Below, in pieces: positions 22,283 to 33,601 of a stretch of 64,000 nt of DNA. The position numbers were made by a program, and so were the translations under genes. Each line of letters begins with the position of its first letter. Positions within the stretch are counted from its first letter, which is position 1. Source of the DNA: Falciphora oryzae (Eukaryota; Ascomycota; Sordariomycetes; Magnaporthales; Magnaporthaceae); contig JNVV01000004.1 of assembly GCA_000733355.1 (NCBI GenBank), forward strand, positions 600,181 through 664,180, given 5' to 3'. Below the pieces are notes generated by a model that saw only the letters and a program-made list of their open reading frames with translations, had not been told where the DNA came from and did no database searches.

Positions 22283-22651
22283 TGTCATGGATCCGGCCTA
22301 GAGGCCCTATTCGTTGGTCAAGGCTTTGCCTTGTGATTAGCTTATATAGCCCCCCCTCGGGGCCAGACCTTGTCACCTAGATTCCTTTCCTCTACTAGTT
22401 GAATTCATCACTTCGCCAGGAGCCCCCAACGCGACCAACATTGGGCTCGCTCCGTCACACCGCTCGATATGGAATAGTGTTGCCGCTTGATGTGCTGTGT
22501 GGCGTTGGAATGGTGCTGCTGCTGCCAGCCGGTATGCGTGTTATGGAGCTGAACTCTTTTGATCCGCAAGTCCCTTAGGGCTTGCGCCCCTCTGGCTACC
22601 ACCCGGAGTCCTCCTAGGGCTGCTGATCATGGCTCTGTGCGGGGTGTTACA
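22283..22651 (-). repeat. second gypsy LTR copy (solo or fragment)
   Basis: On the minus strand the segment starts TGTAACACCCCG at 22651. Its 22562-22615 part matches the LTR at 2346-2872 (shared CTCCGGGTGGTAGCC, then GGGGCGCAAGCCCTAA). A TATATAA box follows near 22347. No polypurine tract precedes it, so it is a 5' or solo LTR. The far end (placed at TGTCAT, 22283) is uncertain and I found no target-site duplication. It contains AGCGGCAGCAGCACCATTCC-like units also present in the gene at 23165-23651. Confidence 0.6.
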
Positions 22652-23164
22652 ATAAGGATGGGAACCTACCGAAAATCAGGCCCAAATATACATGAACGGG
22701 CACAGGGCTACCCCGGGCGTTGTCGCCACGTCGAGAATTAAGTTCAAATAAGGTCAAAAAACCGGCCAGGGGTCAAAAAACGAAAAAAAAAAAAAAACCA
22801 ATAGTATTGAACAGGCCCTAAATTACCCCGCCTGATGCACGTATAAAGCGGTATTTTGACGAGAGGTGGGTGCCTATTGGTGCCGAATCCTTTCTAGCAG
22901 TTTTGGCAGGAGATGCTTCTATGAAAGGGGTACAGCTCGATCGCATCTCGACCGCCAGGACGCCCGAGCCGCCACCTCATGTTTGGGTTCCCTATGTAGA
23001 ACACATCACCCTCTATCGCAGGATTCACGTCGCCTACATAGGCGCAATAAACCGTAATGTGCCAATCCGCAGGGACCCGATGTCGGTTGCCATCGGAGCC
23101 CATATTTCTCGTCGTATTACGACCGCCATTCTTAAAATAGATAAAATCGGGAATGGAACTCGCG
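22652..23164. other. no gene; contains a dispersed 30-bp motif
   Basis: A poly-A run (about 22783-22797) is followed at about 22824-22850 by ACCCCGCCTGATGCACGTAT then AAAGCGG. This nearly repeats a sequence at 36547-36575 upstream of another gene. The 101-codon frame at 22870 shows no motif. Confidence 0.4.
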
Positions 23165-23651
23165 TTAGAAGCTAAGTGACTCCATTGCTTTGCTGCTGCT
23201 CGATGTGCTGACTGGAGTGGTGCTGCTACTGCTGCTTGCCGATGTGCTGGTTGGAGTGGAGTTGCTGCTGCTGCTATTTGATGTGATGGTTGGAATAGTG
23301 CTGCTGCTGCTGTTTGCCGATATGCTGGTTGGAATGGCGCTGCTGCTGCTGCTGCTCGATGTGTTGGCTGGAGTGGTGTTACTGCTGCTACTCGCCGATG
23401 TGCTGGTTGGAGTGGCGCTGCTGCTGCTGCTGTTCGATGTGATGGCTGGAGTGCTGCTGCTGCTGCTGTGTGATGTGCTGGTTGGAGTTGGAATTGTGCT
23501 GCTGCCGCTCGATGTGTTGCCTGGGGGCGCCTGCCTGTGTGGTGCTTGGAGTCGGAATGGTGCTGCTGCCGCTCGATGTAGAACCAACCCGAAATGCAGA
23601 CGATCGTTGGGCAGCGAGCAGAGCGACAAGGGAGTACTTCAACGCCACCAT
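23165..23651 (-). pseudogene. secreted Ser/Thr-rich repeat protein with a frameshift
   Basis: Starts at 23651 with a signal peptide (MVALKYSLVALLAAQRSSA). About nine copies follow of a roughly 45-bp unit encoding TSxSSSSSxTPTST-like sequence. The signal peptide is in frame with only the first Ser-rich unit (SSGSSTIPTPS). After a C5/G5 run at about 23525-23530 that frame turns Gln/His-rich and stops near 23388, while the Ser/Thr-rich frame continues one base over to 23165. A one-base indel in the homopolymer therefore explains the break. In frame it would be a mucin-like cell-wall or adhesin-type protein of about 160 residues. The alternative is a non-coding minisatellite. Confidence 0.5.
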
Positions 23652-24127
23652 GAGAAAATAAGTGATGGGTCAGAGTTCCATTAAAGGGCCTCGGGCCAGA
23701 GACGATTCATTACCCTTATACCTATGAATAATCCTGACAGAAAGACGAAGTGTATCAAGACAGAAACAAAGCTCGGCCCCTGGCCTTGACCACAACGACG
23801 GCGCAACTGGCGGCCAAAAGGGCATAAAACAGCCAGATCTGCGAGAATGTTGCATCCACGCCGTGGGCCATGCTGTCCCATCCGCCCAGATATATTATGC
23901 CGCAACCAAGGCTGGCATGGTAAACCAGAAAAAAACGCCTGCCAAATACCCGCCTACCAGTCCCCTCGGTTTTCCAATACATAACGTCGTATCGACTTCG
24001 ATGTTGCGCGCGCGCAGCTGAACGGACGCTCCCATGCCAAACATCATGATGTGACAATATCAAAAAAAAAAAAACAGTATAACAAGAAACAAGGGGTATT
24101 AAACAACCACAGGCTGGCCCTCGCAGC
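23652..24127. other. intergenic, no gene seen
   Basis: 3' flank of BIR1 and promoter side of the repeat gene. Short frames only. An A12 run lies at about 24062-24073. Confidence 0.5.
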
Positions 24128-26959
24128 TCAGGGTTCCACAACAATCTCCTCGAGAACGCGCATGGCCCTCGAGCCCTCCCTCTCAAACGAGCTCACCAGA
24201 GCCTCGCACTCTTGCCTGAGCCTCTTCTCTGCCTGGCCGGCGTTATAATAGATCCACTCCTCGACCGTCATCCGCTTCTCGGGTGACGTCAGGTCGCTGC
24301 CCTTGGCTACAAAGCGTGCGGCCGCAGAGTCGAGGCCGTTCTCCTTGTCGGCGTCACGTCCCTCTCCGTCGAGACCATGCTCCGCAAACACTAGGTCGAG
24401 ATCCACCTCAGTCCAGGGCGTAGTGCTCTGGAGCCCGCCGATGGTCCTGGGGTTGCCCTGCAGCCGCTTCGAGGGTGATGCCGTTCCGCCGCGCACAGGG
24501 GTTGAAGTGACATCGTAGTGGTGGTGTTGTTGGGTGCTACTGGGGGCCAGAACAACCTTCTTCATGACGGTCCCGGCCGCCGGTCTCGACGAGGGAGGCT
24601 GGTTCTCAGCGTCCGAAGACTGTGGTGACTGAGACGGAGACAGGGCTGCCTGCTTTGCCGATGGTGTGGCCGGCGGGGGCGGGAGTTGACGGGATACTGA
24701 TGACGGTGGAACCGGCATGGATCTCTGCGCGGGAGGGGGTGACACAGCGACTGGCGCCTTCGCGGCACGGGGCTTGCTTGCGGCCGCGGCAGCGGAGCCC
24801 TTTGCTATCACCGACTCTTCACTGGGGTTCGGCTTGGCCGTAGACAGGGATGGCCTCCTGGGCTCGAGCACAGGGGCTGTCGACGGACATGGCTGCTGGC
24901 TGGAGGTAGAGGCTCGTGACGCCGTTGACTTTTTCGGCCGCCCACGGCCCCTCGTTGGTGGAGGTGCTTCATGCTGGACAACAGTCGCAGTGCTCGATTC
25001 GTGCACTTCTGAGGCGTCATGGAACACCTCGACCTCAGCGTCCTCGTCGATCTGGTCCGCCGCGAGGCTGGGCTTCGTCGCAGGTTCTGGCTGCTCGACT
25101 TCGGGCTCCATCCCCATTTCCGGCTCAGGTTCAGGCTCAGGCTCTTTGGCCTTCTTTACCTGTTTGGATACCTTGCGCACTGCCGGCTTCCGGCCCTTCT
25201 TGGGGACGACGATTTCCTTGGGTTGGGAAGCGGCTGACACCTCGACCTCGAGTGCCTCAAGTTCTGCATCCACTGATTCGTCGTTGGGCTCCGCAGGGGC
25301 CGGGTCGAACATTGCGTAGTCAGCGTTCGCTTCGTCCTGGGACTCCCGAACCTGTGCCTTTTTGGTCGCGACCTTCTTTCCTTTGGTCTTGGGTGCTGCC
25401 GTGGGAGCTTTCTTGCTTTCCAATCCTGAGTCGGCGGCGAGTTCCTCCTCGTCGGTCAGTGGGCGGTCCAGGTCGGCCTGTAATTGACGGTCGAGCTCGT
25501 CGTCGACCACATCTTCGGCTCGAAGAGAGGCGGCGGACGTTGTGGATGCGACAGAGGCCGCAGAGGCCTTGCGAGATTTTGCTTTGGCCGTCGTTCCAGC
25601 TCGCTTCTTTGCAGCAGCAGCCTTTGGCCGCACGTCAGCATCAGCCATCTCGACGTCGGCCTGCGATGCTATAGTCACAACCGACGCGTCGGGGTTCTGG
25701 CTTCCGCGGGTCCTCGTCGCGCGCTTTTTTGGGGCGGGTGCCTCGGCGTTTGTAAGAACCGAGTCCTCCACGGCATCACTTGCCCTCTTCCGTCCTCGTG
25801 CAGGCTTTGGTGGAGGCGGGGGTGGCATGTCAACATCTTGCGCGTCAACATCCTCGTGAATCTCCACGGGCTCGTCCTTCTTTGCCTTTGTCTTCCTGGC
25901 CTTCGGCGCAGCGGCTTTTCTGGTCCTCGTCGTCTTCTTGCTGGCTGTTGTGATGACTGACGCCATTGTCATGACACTATCTTCGTGGTCGGCTGCGATA
26001 TCGGCGACGGAGGTAACATCAGAGGTTGCCGTGACAGCTGACTGTGTTGACACGCGCGAGATCTTGGAACCCCGCGGAAGTCTAGACTTGGCCACCTTCT
26101 TCGGGGGCGCTGGTTTCTTGTTGATGAGTTCGAAGAATGGGCAGCCCGAGGCTCTCTTAAAGTGCTCGTCCCTGTTGCCATGGTCAGCGAGTGGTTGATA
26201 GCGCGAGGCGCATGGACGAATGGAACCCACATAGGCTTGTCTCCAGCCTCCCAGCCATCCAGAGAGAGTTGGCAGTACGCGCAGGTCGTGTTGTCGTCCG
26301 ACTCGTTTGTTGGGGTGTAGATCCACCCGGCTTCGGCGAGCTGGAAAGCGCGTTTGGCGCCGTCAGCATGTCTGGAACTTGCCAGGGGTGGGCAAGGCAG
26401 GAGGGGTCAGTGTTCACGGCTGGCGTCAGCTCACCTGCTTCGTCTTGCACTTCCAGCCCTTCTTGCTCTCGTAGGGCCACTTCCCGGCAAAGGTGGCCTT
26501 GCGCGCCTCGACCATCCGAGCATCCCTGGGGTCCACCTGCTCCATGCCCTGACACTCGGCCTCGACAGCGGCAGTGACTGCCCAGCCGCAGTCGGGAGAA
26601 TGCTTCAGGTGCTCCTCGACAGGGCTGTCGTCGGCCTCCCAGCCATCCATGTTCTTGTTGCAGAGAAAACAGACGACATTGTCGGGGTTACCCGGATGGG
26701 GATCGAAGTAGAAACCGGCCTTGGCAAGCTGCGCGCGCGAAGGGAAAGAAGACCAGTTAGCAAGGCAGCACACGACGGCACTCCCGACAATGTCGCGTAT
26801 GCTGGCACGAACCTCAAACGGCGGCAGAAACTTGTGTGGCCATGACAGCGTCTTCGGGGCCCTCGAGCTGGCGTTGGAGGCGCGTCGCTGCTTGGTCACG
26901 GCCTGCGGCCCCAGAAAAGACGAAAGACGGTTCTCGTAGACAAGATACCGGTCGTCCAT
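24128..26959 (-). CDS. BIR1: survivin-like BIR protein of the chromosomal passenger complex
   Basis: Four exons: 26959-26813, 26728-26435, 26340-26231, 26171-24128 (864 aa). Introns have GTTCGT, GTGAGC and GTGGGT donors and CAG acceptors. Two BIR domains are spliced together exactly: C-x2-C-x16-H-x6-C in CFLCNKNMDGW..H..C and again in CAYCQLSLDGW..H..C. A long acidic, Ser/Ala/Pro/Lys-rich linker contains an AT-hook-like RGRGRPKKS. The C-terminal block ending ALVSSFEREGSRAMRVLEEI is a predicted helix, the position where fungal Bir1 binds INCENP. Fission yeast Bir1/Cut17 is the model: centromere targeting of Aurora kinase. The gene looks intact. Confidence 0.9.
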
Positions 26960-27861
26960 GGCGACAGCGGGCTGTCTGTCTGGAGACAGACTATGATGGG
27001 CGCGCCTGATGTGGCGACTCTGAGGGACCGAGATTAGCGCGAGGGGGTTCGTTGGAGGAGGTTTCGTTTGTCGCGGCCAAGAAGTTTCGAATCGGCGCGA
27101 CAGGCACAGGCGAGTTTGTGATGCTGAGATGGGCGATCCTCGAGGAAGATGATTGACGAGGTTGGGATTTTTGGTAGGAGACGTTGCGATCTGGACCGCG
27201 GCTGGTGGTGAATGTGAAGCGGCGCAGTAGAGAGCAAGTGCGGGCGGTTTGAGTGTGATTCCCAGCTCTTAGTCGCAGCCGCGATTGTTATGGTCGCGTT
27301 TGTTTACATTGGCCGGCAGGCACAGGCCCACCTCTCCATCTCAAGCTTGGTCGCTCGTGCATTTTGTGGGGCACGGCTCCACCCGTCTGGGTGCACTTTA
27401 GCGTGCGTTTCAGCGTGGGCGCCCGCACGCCATAGGCACACGCTAAAGTCAATTGGTCGTCGCAGTCAAGAAAGCAAGCGTCGCAGTCCCGCCAAACCTC
27501 GACAACCTGTCTCCCAACCAGAGGGCATGGATTCCAGAGACCGCACCATGACTCGGTGGGCTGGAGTCAAGCGCCTGACCTCATCGCTCCCGGCTTGAAC
27601 AGAACCAACACCAATCACAGGATTGATGATGGCACGGATGTAGAAGAAGGACGCCGCTTCGGCACTCGACTCAAGTCGCGATCTACCCACGCTCCCGTTC
27701 CTGCTTGAGGCTTGAGGCTCTGTGCAGGGATGTGGTGCGTCACCGACTTTGGATGACGATGGTCTCAATCGTCCACGTTTGTCCTCTCAGCGCCGCCAAA
27801 GAGACTAAGGCCAGGCGTTAACGCCCTGTTGTCGCAGTTTTCAGAATGTACAAGACCTCAG
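26960..27861. other. intergenic, BIR1 promoter side
   Basis: No gene recognised. Inverted copies of a TTTAGCGTGTGCC-like sequence occur near 27398-27450 (TTTAGCGTGCG and CACGCTAAAG), a possible small hairpin. Confidence 0.4.
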
Positions 27862-29139
27862 CTAGACACAGATATCCGCGGCTGATACGCGATTAGTCAA
27901 ATAGCCATCACCAGCAGCCCCATTATCTCCACGGCTTGTACTGATCCAGACATCCTGGTTGCCGATCGAAAGCGTAAGGTTTTGTACCGTTTCTCCAGAC
28001 GCGCGGATGGTAGTGGTAACGGAGATCCCGTCCGATACATCAATGCAGGAACTACATAAGCCCATCGACGAGTGCGTGATATTTATGTTATTGCGGGTGA
28101 AGATGCAGTTTCCCGTCGAGCACATCGGGGACAGTACTTGAAGGTTGTCGCCCGAGTTCGCGAGGCCGTAAATTATGGCGGCACGGCTATTGGAATCCAA
28201 ATACGAATTTCCCGTGGCATATGCTTGGCCATAAGGCCACGGCACGTCATGGGCGACGGGGAGGATGACGGTTTCGTTGAGGACCTGCTGTTGGCATTCC
28301 TTCGTTGTAATTGCTTGCTGGATGAACGGCCCGATTGCTGGGCTTAGTAGCCCGGATATTGTAGCCATGAGAGCCAAAGCGCCTGCGAATGCAGTAACGG
28401 CTTTTGCTAATACAATGGACAATTTTAATGACCCGATCATGCTGCGGAGGGAATGGTCGAAGCGGTGAAGATCGTATACGGGCCGCGGCGAGGCAAACCA
28501 AAGCCAACGAGCCTGACCCAGGGCCTCTGCGGCAACCATAACGATCGCCCCGCGCAGGACAGTTGACAACACAGCAGCAAGCGCGCTGATGTTGATGTTG
28601 TACGGCCAGTCGGGTAAGCGTTTCCCATCGTAGCAGACGAGGAGGGCGGTGATGGCGGCAACCATTCCTATCGCAACCAAGAATGCAAGCAACTCCCAGA
28701 TCCAGAAGCGCAGATCTCGGAAGCGACGGTGGTTCAGACTGCCTTGCGATTATAAGACCGACGGCGGCGGTGGGCTAGATATTGTGGGCTCTGATAACCT
28801 CGGAGGGGATGGCAAGACGTCTGGGGATGGAAGCACGGACGACGACGCGAGAGAGACCGGGCGTAAGGCATGGGGTGGAGTGGTGCCAGTATCGCTGGAT
28901 GGAGCGATAGACCCGGCGCGGTCCTCCTACCTAATCGAGAAAGTTAGAAGTTATTCCAATCGCGTTGTTGATAGCTCTTACGGAGGGGCTTAATGACAGA
29001 AATGCGCAGACCTATCGCGCAGCGGAATGAACTCGATGCTCTCATCTCTGTGGTCCAGCAACGAAGGAGAAAGGCTTGTGTGGTCGGGATGCTCGTGCTG
29101 GTGCTCCTCCATGAGAAAGTGTCCACGATCTTCTTCCAT
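27862..29139 (-). pseudogene. DUF3176-family membrane protein, broken
   Basis: Exon 1 from ATG 29139 (MEEDRGHFLMEEHQHEH) leads through a presumed intron to a Pro/Ser-rich segment. It continues into the DUF3176 core with WIWELLAFLVAIG, YDGKRLPDWPYNINI, a second hydrophobic segment, AEALGQARWLWF and the lumenal part with CSTGNC. The core is interrupted by TAA at 28750-28752 in the same frame (probably CAA before, a CpA-to-TpA change). The frame ends at 27862 after the lumenal part. Full-length members continue to a C-terminal membrane segment, which is missing here. Function of the family is unknown. It appears recently inactivated. Confidence 0.6.
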
Positions 29140-30039
29140 AGTCTGTAGCCTAAGGGCTTGGCGGTATTAGAGAGGAATATAAAAGATTAAGGATTAAAAT
29201 CGCACGTAATTGTGACAGCTCGGTGATGGTTTCCCCCCTCTGCTCCGGCATAGGACCGCCAATCCCGCCTCCGCCTCCTGAGTAACCGGAACTCGGCGTG
29301 ATGCTAACTGTTGTACTTTTTTATGTTATACAAGGTACGACAGTGAAGCTAGTAGGCGTCTAGATCATAAACAGATGCTCAGCCACATGCAGATTCCATC
29401 CTGAAGTAGCGAAGGATCACGGGTGGCGGATTTGTAGTTCAGAGGTGTGCCGTTTTGTATCGTGTACGTAGCACAATCCCGTCGGCAACCACCGATTGAT
29501 TCCGCCCGGAGAGGATGATAAAGACGACGAGCGTATAAGAATAATACTTTAACATGCATACGCCATTTCACTCTTCCCCAAAACTCGTCTTCCAATGGAA
29601 ATACCTCACTGAGTGCGGTGTGACATGGACGATTGATTGCCATCAGATAGAGGCGCATTCCAAATGAGGAAACCCGCGGTCAAGACAGCGAAAAACAGAA
29701 ATATGAAGCACCCAAGGTGCCTCGGCACGGTTCTGCCATCATTCGTTTGACCAGGGGAGACCACGAGATCTCGTTTATGCCGTCGAGCATGGTCGTAGGT
29801 GAGTGAGTTACCTAGGCAGATTTGATGATCGAAGTTACGCGCGTTGCAAGTGACAGTGATACATTTTCCGTATTAGGAAACCCGACCGCCGTGGCCGCCA
29901 ATCAAATCGTCCCCATCGTAACGGCAAAGATGCGCTGACAGCCTCGATAACTCCGAGTCTCCATCCGCGTGCATGAATTTCGGACATATCAGCCAGCGTC
30001 CGACGGGAGTGTCTGGCGTGTTGAAGGACGAGGAAACTG
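29140..30039. other. intergenic, no gene seen
   Basis: A 97-codon minus frame at 29365-29658 has no recognisable motif. Otherwise only short frames. Confidence 0.45.
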
Positions 30040-30047
30040 TATAAATA
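30040..30047 (+). promoter_or_regulatory. TATA box of the SDR gene
   Basis: TATAAATA lies 107 bp before the ATG at 30154. Confidence 0.5.
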
Positions 30048-30153
30048 ACCCAGAGCAAGAACCATGAACATAGATATGCCATGCTGGAAGAACTACACGC
30101 ATCTTGTCCCTCATACTCATCTCCCCAACACACAAAAAAGACCAGACATCACC

Positions 30154-31238
30154 ATGGACGGCAAGGCCAACACCACTCCATATGATCTCCCAGACGATGC
30201 AGTCTGGTTCAGTAGGGACCAATCTCCCACCATCCGCAAAGGCACGGAACTTCCTCAGCCCTGACACTAACCGTACCATCTCCAGTCACCGGCTGCTCCT
30301 CTGGGATAGGCCTGTCGCTGGCCGAGCTCGTCCTCGCCCACCCGACACACAGGCTCGTCGCGACTGCGCGCAACCTATCCTCCCTTTCCGGCCTCAACGC
30401 CGCAGAAGACAGGCTGCTCAAGGTCGCGTTGGACGTGACGTCGCAGTCCGCCATCGACTCGGCCGTGGCGGCGACACTAGCACGCTTTGGCCGCATCGAC
30501 GTGCTCGTCAACAACGCGGGCTACGGCCTCTTTGGCGACGCCGAGGCCATGACGCGCGACCAGGAGCGAGTGCAGCTCGAGACCAACTTCTGGGGCCCCG
30601 TCGCGCTGTGCAAGCACGCCGTGCGGATCATGCGCGACGAGAACCCCAAGGCCGGCGGCAAAATCGGGGGCGTTGTGCTAAACGTCACCAGCATGGGCGG
30701 GTTCGTGGGCTTCCCTGGCACTACCTTGTACCACGCGGCCAAGTTCGCGCTTGAGGGGTACACCGAGAGTATCGCGAAGGAGATGCTGCCCGGCTGGAAC
30801 AGTGAGTAAAACATGACAAGCAGCTCAATCCCCTCTTGATGCCCATCGTTTTGACCATGGCGCACGGCAACCACAGTCCACTTTTGCATCATCGAGCCCG
30901 GCGGCGTCAAGACGCAGTTCGCGGCCAACGCCAACTTCGGGGCGCGGCACCCGGCCTACGCGGCGCCGGACGCGCCGGCGCGCAGGATCGAGGCCATGAT
31001 TTCGGACGCGGACCTGGCCGAGACGTGGGCCAAGCCCGAGGCGGTGGCGCGGGCGATGCTCAAGATCGTCGTCGACGCCGGCAGCGGGCGCGTCCCCATC
31101 CGGCTGCCGCTCGGCGTGGACAGCTACGGCGTCGTCAAGGCGGCGCTCGACGACGTGGCGCGCGACCTGGACGAGTTCAAGGAGCTGGCGCTCAGCACGC
31201 AGAAGGCGTCGACTGCGTGGCACGGGGCTCTGGTTTAG
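30154..31238 (+). CDS. short-chain dehydrogenase/reductase
   Basis: Three exons, 30154-30211, 30286-30801 and 30877-31238 (311 aa). The introns are supported by the protein: joining exon 1 to 2 gives WFITGCSSGIG and joining 2 to 3 gives GWNIHFCIIEPGGV. A classical SDR Rossmann fold is evident: TGCSSGIG cofactor loop, NNAG, catalytic Ser in NVTSMGG, catalytic YHAAK. The class is the 'oxidoreductase, short-chain' group with a C-terminal EPGGVKTQF segment. The substrate cannot be told from sequence. The gene sits next to a secreted peroxidase on the same strand but with its own TATA box, so no co-transcription is implied. Confidence 0.88.
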
Positions 31239-31920
31239 TGGGGGAGTGACACCCTTTTCATACATGTAGTTGTTGCTTTAAATTAGAGAGCTTGGGGCCG
31301 AAAAGCCTTTCACTATCCCTTTTGACCCCTGCCAACATGCCGGCTGGGCAAGAGTCGTGCGGGACGAAAAATTACGATATGCAAGCAGCGATCAGCGTCA
31401 ATTACCCGCATCTTGATTGGCTGTAAACTCAATTCAGCACCGTCCCGTCGCGCTGAAATGGGTTTACCCGCCTCTCCACCTGCCACAACAGGACTGGCAG
31501 CAGCATGCATTCGAGTCCCTATTGCAACGCTGGGGCGTGGCATGGGTCGAAAGACGTCACTTGAGTTCGTATCAGGTCCAAGCGAGCGGTCCAAAACTGG
31601 GGATACGAACGCGGGAAGCCCGGCGCGGTGGAGTCGGCCCGCCGCATTGAAGAGCCGTGGGAAGTGCCGGGGGAAAAGGGGGACGACGATGAGAGATGTT
31701 AAAAAGCGTGTCGCCCGTTGAAGATGTCTGGAGGAATCGTGATGGTGTATGCTCCTACCGCTCGCTTCGTGTGCATCGTCCCACATTCGCTACGAAAGCC
31801 CTACTCTCCACATTCGCTATTTGAGAGCTTCTCTAACACTCGTTACTAGAGAGCTACTCCCACATTCGTTACGAGAAACCGATCCATCTTCTGCCTAAAA
31901 GATACCTTCAGACAGACACG
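31239..31920. other. intergenic; leader repeats before the peroxidase gene
   Basis: Positions about 31782-31880 contain four imperfect direct copies of a 25-28-bp unit built on (C)CACATTCGYTACGA...GAGAGCTACTC, ending about 40 bp before the peroxidase ATG. The rest shows nothing. Confidence 0.5.
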
Positions 31921-33601
31921 ATGACACGCGAGTCGGCACGGATAACCAAGCTGGCCCTTCTGGCCCTGGCAGGCGTCGTGAGCCAGGCTCAGGGCGCCTA
32001 CGTCTGGCCCTCGCAGTTTGACGTCCTCGAGGACATGCTCGCCATGCAGGAGGGCATGATTCGTCCCGGCTTCACCGATCGTGAGTACTCTCCTGCCCGA
32101 CAACACTTCTACTTCCTAGTTACTAACCTTGCCCCTGCCAGTCGTTATCCCTTGCGGCTTCGGATCCAACCGAGCCGGCACCCAGAACTCGGCCGAGTGG
32201 GTGCGGACGGCGTTCCACGACATGGCCACCCACGACGCCGCGGCCGGCACGGGCGGCCTCGACGCCTCCATCATGTACGAGGTCTCCCGAGACGAGAACG
32301 AGGGCTCGGCCTTCGACCACACCCTCGCGGACCTGGCCGCCTTCGTGACCCCGGACGTGTCCGCCTCGGACCTCATCGCCCTAGGCGTCGTCGCCTCCGT
32401 CGCCTCCTGCGGCGGGCCCAAGATCCCCTTCCGTGCGGGCCGCCTCGACGCCCCCGCCGCGGGGCCCCTGGGCGTGCCCAAGCACACAGACCCCATCGAC
32501 AAGATGGTCGCAGCCTTTGATCGTATGGGCTTCACGCGCTCCGAGATGATCGGGCTCGTCGCGTGCGGCCACTCGATCGGCCAGGTGCACAGCGTCGACT
32601 TCCCGGACCTGGTGCAGGGCGCGCCCAGCCAGGCCAACGTGGCGGCTTTTGACCGCACCTCGGCCCAGTTCGACACGGCCGTCGTGAACGAGTACCTGGC
32701 CGGCGACGGCGTCAACCCGCTCGTCTTCGGCAAGAACGAGACCACCAACTCGGACAAGCGCGTCTTCGGCGCCGACGGCACCAACGCCACCATGCGCGCG
32801 CTCGCGGACCCTACCAACTTTAGCAGCACCTGCGGCGCGCTGCTCGGCCGCATGATCGACACGGTGCCCAAGGCTGTCAAGCTGAGCGAGCCGATCGAGC
32901 TGCAGGAGGTGAAGCCCTACATCGAGAAGCTGCAGCTGGACGCGGGCTCGTCGACCATCGCCTTTGAGGGCCGCGTGCGCGTCCGCACCACTGGCCGCGA
33001 CGCTGAGGCGCTCTCCGTGACCCTCGACGTGGCCGACCGCAGCGGGAACCGGTCCGCCATGGCCGCGACGCGGTCACGCCTGCGCGGCGGCCAGTCGCAC
33101 GGCTTCTTCCAGGAGGAGTTTACGTGGTTCGCCTTTGCGACCACGCTCGACGCCGAGGCGGGCATCAGCTCCTTCGACATCAAGGTGAGCAACGCCGCCG
33201 ACGGCAGCACCCAGACCTTCGACAACAACGGGAACCGGGGTGGCTACCCGGCGCAGAGCGACCTGCTGTTCCTGCAGGCGGACTCGTGCCTCAACACAAA
33301 GGTCGTCGATGGCAACATGACGGTGCGCGTGACGGCGGGCGTGCGCGGAGGACAGAACACGCCCGTGGTCAACCTGGCGCACCAGATCCAGCAGCCCAAC
33401 GTGACGCTGCCCAGGCTCAGCGTGGAGAAGGTGCAGATGAGGCCGCTGGGCACGACCCGCGGCCCCTACTCGCTGTACTCAGCCGAGGTGCCGCTCGAGG
33501 CGAAGGGCTGGAGCACGAGCTTCAAGATCGCCCTGCCCAGGGCTGGCGGCGATATTGTCTCGGGTCTTTACAGGACGAACACGCTGTCGCAGAACTGCTA
33601 G
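31921..33601 (+). CDS. secreted class II-like heme peroxidase
   Basis: Two exons, 31921-32080 and 32142-33601 (539 aa). The splice joins GFTD to LVIPCGFG. Residues 1-25 are a signal peptide (LALLALAGVVSQAQG). The peroxidase domain (about 55-310) has the distal RTAFHD helix with catalytic Arg and His, a GGLDASI block, and the proximal heme-ligand region LVACGHSIGQVH. The C-terminal 200 residues are a beta-rich extension lacking a known catalytic motif, common in ascomycete members annotated as 'heme peroxidase/WSC-type'. Likely oxidises phenolic or other extracellular substrates with H2O2. I see no evidence for lignin or manganese specificity. Confidence 0.85.

Noticed and set aside
23190..23684. 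Leu/Val-rich plus-strand frame resembling repeated membrane segments
   Set aside because: It is the complement of the Ser/Thr-rich repeat; the CTG/TTG repeats merely spell Leu.
26960..27600. Short ORFs as an extra gene upstream of BIR1
   Set aside because: All under 105 codons, mutually overlapping, no motif; better explained as promoter DNA.
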